This document shows positions 1-5,950 of a DNA stretch of 7,290 nucleotides, piece after piece. How positions within the stretch are numbered: the stretch's first letter is position 1; each line of letters opens with the position of its first letter. A program made the translations under genes and the position numbers. Below the pieces are notes generated by a model. It saw nothing but the letters and a program-made list of their open reading frames with translations, did no database searches and was not told the origin of the DNA. Source of the stretch: REEB506 sp049317545 (GTDB lineage Bacteria > Pseudomonadota > Alphaproteobacteria > Caulobacterales > Aquidulcibacteraceae); NCBI GenBank assembly GCA_049317545.1, contig JBMOIB010000140.1:1-7290 (forward strand), written 5' to 3'.

Positions 1-268
1 TTTTGGAGGGCGTCAGCAGGTCGAAATCGAAGTTCTGCTCGACGATGTCGATCCCATCGCCTGCGAGCGCCGCCGTCTCCGGACGGATGCGGGCCGAGAC
101 GCCGGGGAACTCCAGCTTTTGGCGCCCGGCGCCAAGGTCGAGCGTGCGGACGTCTTCGACCAAAGCGGTGTCGTCATTGTAGATCGTGATCGCGACTTTC
201 GCGGGCTCGGCCGCCGCCGCGCCGGCGAGCGCGGTCACCGCCGCACAGGTCAAAAGAAGTGTTCGCAT
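1..268 (-). CDS. DUF4139 domain-containing exported protein, N-terminal part (cut by window edge)
   Basis: This gene reads leftward and leaves the window after 89 codons, so only the N-terminus is visible. Residues 1-20 form a clear Sec signal peptide: a short charged start (MRT), a hydrophobic core, and an alanine run ending AAAA before EP, with likely cleavage after about Ala20. The mature part begins with a beta strand (VAITIYNDD), followed by TALVEDVRTLDL and LEFPGVSARIRPETAAL near residues 52-67. This is the characteristic opening of DUF4139 family proteins: a strand, a short 'decoration' segment, then a statement-like FPGVSA turn. The family is exported and has no established biochemical role. 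A purine-rich site (GGGGGAAA) lies just upstream of the ATG. Cys8 is too close to the N-terminus to be a convincing lipobox cysteine. The 87-base gap from the preceding VOC gene leaves room for its own promoter, but I see no clear one. Confidence 0.85.
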   Translation of the reverse strand, partial: MRTLLLTCAAVTALAGAAAAEPAKVAITIYNDDTALVEDVRTLDLGAGRQKLEFPGVSARIRPETAALAGDGIDIVEQNFDFDLLTPSK

Positions 269-355
269 CGGTTTCCCCCGAAATTCGCGCCGAACCTAGG
301 CCCGGTCGCGCCGCCCGTCCACCCGAGGCGCCAGTTGAAGTCCTCAGGCCGCCGC

Positions 356-886
356 TCAGGCTGGGACCGGCTCCCAGAGCTTCACCGAGGCCGGCGGCGG
401 GGAGGGGTTGAAGCTGGTCTCCTCGAGCGCCGCGAGCGCCCGCGCCCGGTCGGCGGCGGTGAACGCCCCGGTCGTCAGGCAGAACTCGACCATGTTGCCG
501 TTGGGGTCGCGCGTGTAGATCGAGCGGCACCAATTGTGATCGATCTCGAAGACGGTGAGGCCGGCGGCGCGCCATTTCTCGCGGCTGGCGTCCAGTTCCT
601 CCATCGACGACACGGCGAACGCGTAATGATTGGTGCCGGCGGGCAGGTGGGCGGCGGCGTTCAGGTCGAACACGTATTTGTCCGCCCCCGGGCCGTCATG
701 CAGCTCCCAAAAGGCGATGAAGCGGCTGTCGTCGCCGCCCATGCGGTAGAAAAAGTGCTTGCCCCAGCCGCCGCTCGGCACCGGCGCAACCTCGACCTTC
801 ACAAGCTCGAAACCCATGATCCGCTCGTAGAAATCGTGGGTCGCCTTCATGTCCTTCGCGGCGAGCGCGAGATGATGGTACGCCAT
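356..886 (-). CDS. VOC family protein (glyoxalase/dioxygenase superfamily)
   Basis: This 176-residue protein has the paired beta-alpha-beta-beta-beta layout of the vicinal oxygen chelate superfamily. It opens with YHHLALAAKDMKATHDFY (residues 3-20). A second half starts at GTNHYAFAVSS (84-94) and ends with the family signature RDPNGNMVEFCL (126-137). His5, Glu61, His87 and Glu134 fall where VOC enzymes normally place their metal ligands, so a metal-dependent lyase, isomerase or dioxygenase is plausible. The substrate cannot be read from the sequence. A tail of about 35 residues (140-176), rich in Ala then Pro, follows the fold. The ATG directly abuts the TGA of the upstream CMD gene (TGAATG), with a strong GGGAGGA site inside the end of that gene. 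The two are therefore almost certainly translationally coupled and probably act on related compounds. Family confidence is high; the reaction is unknown. Confidence 0.92.
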   Translation of the reverse strand: MAYHHLALAAKDMKATHDFYERIMGFELVKVEVAPVPSGGWGKHFFYRMGGDDSRFIAFWELHDGPGADKYVFDLNAAAHLPAGTNHYAFAVSSMEELDASREKWRAAGLTVFEIDHNWCRSIYTRDPNGNMVEFCLTTGAFTAADRARALAALEETSFNPSPPPASVKLWEPVPA

Positions 887-1534
887 TCAATCCTCCCTCG
901 TTTTTTGATCGACCATGGCCATCACGTCCTGGTTTGCGCCAGTCGGCGCGGCGATTTCGACGACGCGTTCGTCGACGTCGTCGTATTCCAGCCGCAACGC
1001 GCGGCTCATCACGGCGTGCATCATGTAGGTGCAGGTGATGTAGGTGAGTTCGAGGATTTCCTCGTCGCTCAAATGGGCCTTCAGCGTCGCGAAGACGCCG
1101 TCAGGGACGCGGCCGTGCTGCAGCACCAGGGCGTCGGTATAGGCGAGCACCGCGCGTTCGATCGGGCTCCAGCAATCGGCCACGGCCCAATGCGGAATGG
1201 CTTGGATCTGCGCCTCGCTCAGTCCGACGTCGCGGCAGGCCTTGCAATGCTGGGAAAACACGAATTGCGAGCCGACTGCGAACCCTGCACGGATCTGGCC
1301 CAGTTCGCGCAATTGCGGCGAGATCAGCCGCTTGGGCGAGCGATAGAACTGGAACCCTTCCGTCGTGTGCGTGAAGGCGTCCGGCACGATGTTGAAGACG
1401 GTCCACCAATTGCCGGGCGTACCCGTGGCCGTGCCGGGCTCTGCGATCGGGTCGCGGTCGGCGAACAGCAATGTGAAAATCTGGTCCGCCAGCGGCGCGC
1501 CCGCGCCGCGTCCGGCCTGTTTCAAGCGCGGCAT
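887..1534 (-). CDS. Carboxymuconolactone decarboxylase (CMD)-family protein, non-canonical cysteine pattern
   Basis: This 215-residue protein, starting MPRLKQ, carries one CMD/AhpD-like helical domain at about residues 65-185. Recognisable parts are LRELGQIRAGFAVGSQ (75-90), SQHCKACRDVGLSEAQI (94-110), the IERAVLAYTDAL helix (125-136) and LSDEEILELTYITCTYMMHAVMSRAL (155-180). AhpD-type enzymes use a CxxC four and seven residues before a conserved His. Here those positions are Ser89 and Val92, while His96 is kept and a different CxxC (Cys97, Cys100) follows it. Decarboxylase, hydrolase or peroxidase activity therefore cannot be assumed. An in-frame ATG lies 33 bases upstream (1567), but the ATG at 1534 is preferred: it has GGGGAGG seven bases ahead and gives the N-terminus expected for the family. 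It is the first gene of a pair with the VOC gene. A weak promoter candidate lies about 60 bases upstream. Confidence 0.88.
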   Translation of the reverse strand: MPRLKQAGRGAGAPLADQIFTLLFADRDPIAEPGTATGTPGNWWTVFNIVPDAFTHTTEGFQFYRSPKRLISPQLRELGQIRAGFAVGSQFVFSQHCKACRDVGLSEAQIQAIPHWAVADCWSPIERAVLAYTDALVLQHGRVPDGVFATLKAHLSDEEILELTYITCTYMMHAVMSRALRLEYDDVDERVVEIAAPTGANQDVMAMVDQKTRED

Positions 1535-1592
1535 GTCCTGGCCTCCCCGAAGGCGGGCGACGCTCATTGGGACTTGGCGTCGCGCGGGGCCA

Positions 1593-1619
1593 GTTTTACG
1601 CGAACGGCGGGCGCGTCAA
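1593..1619 (-). promoter_or_regulatory. Candidate sigma-70-like promoter for the CMD/VOC pair
   Basis: On the minus strand, TTGACG (1619-1614, five of six bases of the -35 consensus) is followed after 15 bases by TAAAAC (1598-1593, four of six of the -10 consensus). It sits in the 105-base gap between the transglutaminase stop and the preferred CMD start, about 60 bases before that ATG. The spacer is shorter than the usual 17, so the call is tentative. I see no hairpin with a U-run ending the upstream operon, so read-through from the transglutaminase gene is also possible. Confidence 0.3.
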
Positions 1620-1639
1620 TGGCGGGGCGCGAACCGCGC

Positions 1640-2458
1640 CTATTGCTCCGCGCCGGTCAGGACGTCGACGAGCACGCTCAGGCGCTCCTGCGCGCCGCCC
1701 AGACGCACGCCGCGCACGGGGGCGACGTCCTCGTAATCGAGCCCGGCCGCGACCCGCACGTATTTCTCTCCGACCACGACCCCGTTGGCCGGGTCGATGC
1801 CGAGCCAGGCGTCGCCCTGCCGGATTTCGACCCAGGCGTGGCTCGCCGGTTCGGCGCTTTTGCCGGTGTGCAGATAGCCCGAGACGTAGCGGGCCGGGAT
1901 GTCGACGGCGCGGGCGGCGGCGAGCGCGATGTGGGCGTGATCCTGGCAGACGCCGGCGCCGCGGGCGAAGGCCTCCGCTGCGGTCACGCCTGTCGTCGTG
2001 GCGCCGGGACGGAATTCGATCATCTCATGCACCCGCGCCATCAGCGCGCGGGCGGGGTCGTTCGTCTGCGCGATCGAGGCGCCGAGGGCGGCGAGGGGGG
2101 CGTCGGCCTCGCTCAGCGGCGTCGAGCGCAGGAAATAGACCGGCGGCAGAGGGTCATGGATGCCTTCGAGCGCGCCATTCCCTTCGCGCGTCGCCACCTC
2201 GCCCTGCACCAGAACGATCATCTGAGAGGCGGGTCGGCGCGAAACGGCGAGCGCATAGAGATTTCCGAGACCGTCGCGGCTCGGCGTCAAGGTCTTGCCG
2301 GCTGCTGTGACCTTCCAGGACAGGATCTCAAGCCCGGCATGCGATTGCGGGAACAGGCGCACGATCTGGGCCGAACCGGCGATCGGCCGGTCATAGGCGT
2401 AGGTGGTCTCGTGGCGGACATGAAGGCGCACGGCGCGTTTCCAGCAGGCGATCGACAT
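1640..2458 (-). CDS. Transglutaminase-like cysteine protease/amidase of the ATP-grasp/alpha-E operon
   Basis: This 272-residue protein has two parts. The N-terminal beta-rich region (about residues 10-95) starts RLHVRHETTYAYDRPIAGSA, typical of the bacterial transglutaminase N-terminal domain. The catalytic core covers about 150-235 and has all three residues of the triad in context: Cys171 in AGVCQDHAH, His207 in SHAWVE and Asp222 in GIDPANG. No signal peptide or membrane segment is seen, so it is probably cytoplasmic. In this family the fold more often hydrolyses amide bonds than crosslinks proteins. Its place as third gene after an ATP-grasp and an alpha-E protein suggests it cleaves or transfers the product of that ligase (inference). 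It starts 24 bases after the alpha-E stop. The ATG at 2458 has no nearby Shine-Dalgarno; a GTG at 2431, preceded by GGAA and giving VRLHVRHETTY, matches the usual family start and may be the real one. Confidence 0.93.
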   Translation of the reverse strand: MSIACWKRAVRLHVRHETTYAYDRPIAGSAQIVRLFPQSHAGLEILSWKVTAAGKTLTPSRDGLGNLYALAVSRRPASQMIVLVQGEVATREGNGALEGIHDPLPPVYFLRSTPLSEADAPLAALGASIAQTNDPARALMARVHEMIEFRPGATTTGVTAAEAFARGAGVCQDHAHIALAAARAVDIPARYVSGYLHTGKSAEPASHAWVEIRQGDAWLGIDPANGVVVGEKYVRVAAGLDYEDVAPVRGVRLGGAQERLSVLVDVLTGAEQ

Positions 2459-2482
2459 CCGAAGCGGTGGGCGCTCCGGCGA

Positions 2483-3412
2483 TCAGAGAAGGTAGAATTT
2501 GGCGATCTCGCTTCCGATATCGGCGGTCCGCTCGACCGAGTCCGTCAAGAATTCGTGCAGCCCCTGGCCGAAAATGCTGTCGATCCGCGCGTAACGCAAC
2601 CTCGATGCTGCATCGCCCGCCAGCCGGTGGCATTCGCCGCGCTGGCCGTAGGCCTCGGCGAGACGGTCGAGGTTCTCGATGATTTCGTCGTAGCAGCAGC
2701 GCAGCGACCGCGGCATTTCCGGGCGGAGGATCAAAAGGTCGGCCACGTTCCACGGCGTGACGCGCCCGTGATAGACGACCTTGTAGGCCCGCACCGCCGA
2801 CACCGCGTGCAGGATCGAGGCCCATTGGTAATAGTCGAGCATTCCGCCGACCCCGGAATAATCCGGCAACAGGACATGATACTTCACATCGAGGATGCGC
2901 GCGGTGTTGTCGGCGCGCTCGATGTAGGTGCCGAGCCGCGTGAACCAATAGACGTCATTGCGCAGCATGGTGCCGGCATAGGCGCCGCGGAAGCGCGTCG
3001 CGGTGCGCTTCACCCAGTCGAGCGCGTGTGCAAGATTCTCCGGCGAAAAACTCGCCGGCGAAAGCGAACGGCTCTCGAGCCAAGCCTCGTTCACCGCGTC
3101 CCACATGTCGCGGGTCAGCGCGATGCGCATGGCGCGCGCGTTCGAGCGCGCCTGATCGAGACAGCAGAGGATAGCGCTGGGATTATCGCGGTCGCTGGTC
3201 ATGTAGCGAACGACGTCAGCCGGGGTCGCTACGCCGTACTTCGCGTCATAGCCCGTATCGCAGCCTGCGGCGACCAGAGCGGAGCGCCATTCGGCGGCGT
3301 CGGCGCTCAGCGCGGACATATGTTGCGCGGCCTCCAGGAGGCGCGCGACGTTCTCCATGCGCTCCATGTAGCGCGCGAGCCAGAACATGGAATCGGCGGT
3401 GCGTGCGAGCAT
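2483..3412 (-). CDS. Alpha-E domain-containing protein (DUF403)
   Basis: This 309-residue, mostly helical protein is of normal length for the family. It begins with the hallmark MLARTADSMFWLARYMERME (1-20). A second, related arginine- and tyrosine-rich motif lies near 151-178 (RNDVYWFTRLGTYIERADNTAR), followed by LDVKYHVLLP and a WASILHAV segment (197-204). The paired 'W..RY.ER.EN' and 'F.RLGTYIERADNTAR' helices look like an internal duplication, which is typical of alpha-E proteins. No catalytic activity is established; the family is found almost only beside circularly permuted ATP-grasp and transglutaminase-like genes and is thought to be their partner. The start is fixed by TGATG: its ATG overlaps the ATP-grasp stop by one base, with GGGGG shortly upstream, so translation is coupled. 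No signal peptide or membrane span is visible; a cytoplasmic location is expected. Confidence 0.95.
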   Translation of the reverse strand: MLARTADSMFWLARYMERMENVARLLEAAQHMSALSADAAEWRSALVAAGCDTGYDAKYGVATPADVVRYMTSDRDNPSAILCCLDQARSNARAMRIALTRDMWDAVNEAWLESRSLSPASFSPENLAHALDWVKRTATRFRGAYAGTMLRNDVYWFTRLGTYIERADNTARILDVKYHVLLPDYSGVGGMLDYYQWASILHAVSAVRAYKVVYHGRVTPWNVADLLILRPEMPRSLRCCYDEIIENLDRLAEAYGQRGECHRLAGDAASRLRYARIDSIFGQGLHEFLTDSVERTADIGSEIAKFYLL

Positions 3413-4848
3413 CAGACGCCCCCGTCGTCGCGCAGCACCCAGGTGTCCTTGGTGCCGCCGCCTTGACTGGAATTCACGACCAGCGAGCCCTCCTTGAGCG
3501 CCACCCGGGTGAGGCCGCCCGGCGTAACGCGCACCCGGTCCGCGCCGACGAGCACGAATGGGCGCAAATCGACGTGCCGCGGCGCAACGCCCGCCTCGAC
3601 GAAGGTCGGGCAGGTCGACAAGGACAGCGTCGGCTGGGCGATGTAGACGTCGGGAGCGGCGCGCAGCTTTTGCGCGAAGGCCGTGCGCTGTTCGCGCGTC
3701 GCATGCGGCCCGACGAGCATGCCGTAGCCGCCCGACCCGCGCGCCTCCTTCACGACGAGCTCGTCGAGCTTGTCGAGCACGTAGGCGAGATCCTCCGGGT
3801 TCGAACAATCATAGGTCGGTACGTTCTTCAGGATCGGCTCTTCGCCCAGGTAGAAGCGGATCATGTCCGGCACGAAGCGATAGATCGCCTTGTCGTCGGC
3901 GATGCCGGCGCCCGGCGCATTGGCGATCGTCACGCCGCCCTCGCGATAGGCCGACATCAGCCCCGGCGCGCCGAGCACGCTGTCGGGCCGGAACGCCAGA
4001 GGATCCAGGAAGTCGTCGTCGATGCGGCGATAGATGACGTCGACGCGCCGCAGTCCCTGGGTCGTGCGCATGAAGACGCGGGAATTCTCCACGATCAGGT
4101 CGGCGCCCTCGACGAGCTCGACGCCCATCTCGTCGGCCAGGAAGGTGTGCTCGTAATAGGCGCTGTTGAACTGGCCGGGCGTGAGCAGCACGACGCTTGG
4201 CTCGCCCTCGCATCCCGGCGGCGCCGTCGAGCGCAGTGTTTCGAGCAGGTCCTCCGGATAGCGCCCGATCGGCGACACCGCGCAGCGCGCGAACAGGTCC
4301 GGGAAGAGCCGCATCATCACCTCGCGGTTCTCCAGCATGTAGGAGACCCCGGAGGGCGTGCGGCAATTGTCCTCCAGGACGAAGAAATCGTCCGGCCCGA
4401 CGCGCACCACGTCGATGCCGGCGATATGGGTGAACACCCCGCCCGGCGGGGAAAGCCCCTGCATTTCGGCGCGGAAGGCCGGGTTGAGCAGAACCTGGCG
4501 CTCGGGGACCTTGCCGGCGCGGATGATCTCGCGCGCGCCGTAGATATCGGCGAGAAACAGGTTCAGCGCCCGCACGCGCTGGACGAGCCCGCGCTCCAGG
4601 AACGCCCATTCCTGCGCCGCGATGATCCGCGGGATGATGTCGAACGGGATCAGCCGCTCGCTGTCGGCTCCCTCCGCGTAGACGGCGAAGGTGATGCCGA
4701 TCCGGCGGAACAGCCGCTCGGCCTCTGCGCGCTTGGCGGCCAGCACCTCGGGCGAGGACTCGGCGAGCCAGGCCGCCGTCGCCGCGTACGGCGGGCGGAC
4801 GGGCCCGCCCACGCTTCCCATTTCATCGAAGGCCTGCGTCATCGTCAT
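3412..4848 (-). CDS. Circularly permuted ATP-grasp protein (predicted amidoligase)
   Basis: This 478-residue protein is of standard length for the circularly permuted type 2 ATP-grasp family. Diagnostic blocks in order are: a helical N-terminus with IPFDIIPRII (67-76) and RVRALNLFLADIYG (91-104); VLEDNCRTPSGVSYMLENRE (157-176); LLTPGQFNSAYYEHTFLADEMG (221-242); YRRIDDDFLDPLAF (273-286); NAPGAGIADDKAIYRFVPDMI (310-330); the Gly-rich nucleotide-binding loop VVKEARGSGGYGM (365-377); DLRPFV (427-432); and VNSSQGGGTKDTW (458-470). ATP-grasp enzymes join a carboxylate to an amine through an acyl-phosphate, so a peptide-like ligation is predicted; the substrates are unknown. It heads a trio with alpha-E (one-base overlap) and a transglutaminase-like gene. 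The ATG at 4848 (MTMTQAF) has no Shine-Dalgarno; the second ATG at 4842 has none either, so initiation may be weak or leaderless-like. The N-terminal residues are tentative. Confidence 0.95.
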   Translation of the reverse strand: MTMTQAFDEMGSVGGPVRPPYAATAAWLAESSPEVLAAKRAEAERLFRRIGITFAVYAEGADSERLIPFDIIPRIIAAQEWAFLERGLVQRVRALNLFLADIYGAREIIRAGKVPERQVLLNPAFRAEMQGLSPPGGVFTHIAGIDVVRVGPDDFFVLEDNCRTPSGVSYMLENREVMMRLFPDLFARCAVSPIGRYPEDLLETLRSTAPPGCEGEPSVVLLTPGQFNSAYYEHTFLADEMGVELVEGADLIVENSRVFMRTTQGLRRVDVIYRRIDDDFLDPLAFRPDSVLGAPGLMSAYREGGVTIANAPGAGIADDKAIYRFVPDMIRFYLGEEPILKNVPTYDCSNPEDLAYVLDKLDELVVKEARGSGGYGMLVGPHATREQRTAFAQKLRAAPDVYIAQPTLSLSTCPTFVEAGVAPRHVDLRPFVLVGADRVRVTPGGLTRVALKEGSLVVNSSQGGGTKDTWVLRDDGGV

Positions 4849-4916
4849 GGAGAAAACCGAAGCGGGGTTCAGGGTTGGCGTCGAGATGGCGCGGCGGCCG
4901 AGGCCGGCGGCCGGGC

Positions 4917-4961
4917 CGGGCGCCTGCCGATCAGGCGCCCGCGCCCATGAGGCAGGCGCCC
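4917..4961 (-). repeat. Three-armed GC-rich repeat forming two mutually exclusive hairpins
   Basis: Reading the minus strand just after the SDR stop codon, GGGCGCCTG occurs twice as a direct repeat (arm A 4961-4953, arm B 4940-4932, 21 bases apart). It is followed by one complementary arm C. B and C pair perfectly over 10 bp (4932-4941 with 4917-4926) around a 5-base loop. A extended to 11 bases (4951-4961) pairs perfectly with 4918-4928 around a 22-base loop. Only one can form at a time. No U-run follows, so it is not a classic intrinsic terminator. It lies in the SDR to ATP-grasp spacer and could limit read-through, stabilise the SDR message or act as a switch (inference). Confidence 0.7.
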
Positions 4962-5759
4962 TCAGTCCAGATTGCGGAAGCGGGCCGACTGCGACCGCAT
5001 GAGACCGAACAACGCGCCCTCCGGCAGCACCTTGGCGAGGCCGGCCAACGTCCGGTTGGCGCCGCCCGGCACGACCGTCGGCGCATTGGCCTCGTTCGCC
5101 GCTATCGCCTCGGCCACGACGGCGTCGGCGTCCTGCCACATCCATTTCGGCATCTTCGACACCTGCCCGCGGGTGCCGTTGACGTCGTGGAATTCCGAAT
5201 AGGTGAAGCCGGGGCAAAGGGCCGTCACATGAACGCCCGTGCCTTCGCACTCGAGATTCATCGACTGGGACATCTTGATCAGGAACGCCTTCGAGGCGGC
5301 GTAGAGGGTGTGGCCCTTCGCGCCAGGCAGGATGCCGGCGAGCGAGGCGACGTTGATGATCCGGCCAAAGCCGCGTTCGCGCATGCCGCCGAGGGAACGG
5401 TGCGAGAGCTCCGCGACCGCCGTCACCATCACCTGGATGAACATAGCCTGTTCGGCCCAAGTCGTGGTCGCGAACGTGCCGCCCAGTCCGTAGCCGGCGT
5501 TGTTGACGACGCCGTCGACGACCCGGCCGCTGTCGGCCACGGCGGCGAGGATCGCCAGCGGCGCGTCCCGCTCGGCGAGATCGGCGGGGATGACGAGGCT
5601 CGTTGCGCCATGGGCGGTCTTGAGTTCGGCCGCCAGCGCCTCGAGCCGGTCGGCGCGGCGCGCCGTCAGGGCCAGGTCCCAGCCGCGGGCGGCGTAGGCG
5701 CGGGCGAACGAAGCCCCGATTCCCGCCGAAGCGCCGGTGATCAGCATCAGTTTCCGCAT
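4962..5759 (-). CDS. SDR family NAD(P)-dependent oxidoreductase
   Basis: This 265-residue protein is a classical short-chain dehydrogenase/reductase with a single Rossmann domain. The dinucleotide-binding TGASAGIG lies at 8-15; ARR at 32-34, after the second strand, suggests NADP(H). NNAG is at 86-89, the catalytic Ser in NVAS at 139, and YAASK gives Tyr153 and Lys157. CPGFTYSEF (182-190) is the usual post-catalytic PG motif. The position of the fourth catalytic residue, normally Asn in the helix before the NVAS strand, appears to be Met111 (QVMVTAVAELSH). The substrate is not predictable. The ATG at 5759 is preferred because GGAGGG lies four bases ahead; a GTG four codons upstream (5771) overlaps that site. 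It is on the same strand as the ATP-grasp trio but 113 bases away with a hairpin between, so membership of that operon is uncertain. Confidence 0.93.
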   Translation of the reverse strand: MRKLMLITGASAGIGASFARAYAARGWDLALTARRADRLEALAAELKTAHGATSLVIPADLAERDAPLAILAAVADSGRVVDGVVNNAGYGLGGTFATTTWAEQAMFIQVMVTAVAELSHRSLGGMRERGFGRIINVASLAGILPGAKGHTLYAASKAFLIKMSQSMNLECEGTGVHVTALCPGFTYSEFHDVNGTRGQVSKMPKWMWQDADAVVAEAIAANEANAPTVVPGGANRTLAGLAKVLPEGALFGLMRSQSARFRNLD

Positions 5760-5832
5760 GTCGCCCTCCACGTGGCTGCGATCCCTGGGCCAGTTTGCCG
5801 CAGGTCTCGACTGAAGCCTCTTGATCGATCGC

Positions 5833-5852
5833 CTTACTCAATGGTTAGCAAG
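5833..5852. promoter_or_regulatory. Imperfect palindrome in the divergent spacer, candidate operator
   Basis: CTTACTCAATGGTTAGCAAG is an imperfect 20-base dyad: CTT.CT.A on the left matches T.AG.AAG on the right, with six of the eight outer base pairs complementary. It lies in the most AT-rich part of the 191-base spacer between the divergent SDR and alpha-2-macroglobulin genes, next to a GATCGATC palindrome (5823-5830). The position suits a regulator that controls both directions. I could not place convincing -35/-10 boxes on either strand here; a TTGATC at 5821 has no good -10 partner. Confidence 0.25.
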
Positions 5853-5950
5853 CGCCTATCGTCCAGTCTGGGCGAGGGGGATCGGCTGAGCGCGGGCAAC
5901 GCGCCGGGCGACGGGCCTGCTGGTCGAGGCAGGTGGAGAAGGGAAGCTCG

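Noticed and set aside
233..268. Possible lipobox (LLTC) in the DUF4139 protein
   Set aside because: The cysteine is at residue 8, before a full hydrophobic core; an ordinary signal peptide with AAAA cleavage fits better.
1535..1567. ATG at 1567 as the CMD start
   Set aside because: It lacks a good ribosome site, and its 11 extra residues are not typical of the family; GGGGAGG points to the ATG at 1534.
119..3466. A very long plus-strand open frame (about 1,115 codons) opposite five minus-strand genes
   Set aside because: Its product is low-complexity, rich in Arg, Ala, Gly and His, with no recognisable domain. Well-recognised protein families fill the opposite strand; high GC and codon phase explain the missing stops.
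3403..4950. Long plus-strand open frame opposite the ATP-grasp gene
   Set aside because: This is the antisense mirror of a gene with clear family motifs; composition is typical of GC-rich shadow frames.
4849..5841. In-frame upstream extension of the ATP-grasp gene through the SDR region
   Set aside because: The extension is just an open out-of-frame reading of the SDR gene with an Arg/Gly-rich product and a TTG start; ATP-grasp homology begins near 4848.
5916..5933. CCTGC/GCAGG small hairpin before the alpha-2-macroglobulin ribosome site
   Set aside because: Only five base pairs, expected by chance in DNA this GC-rich.
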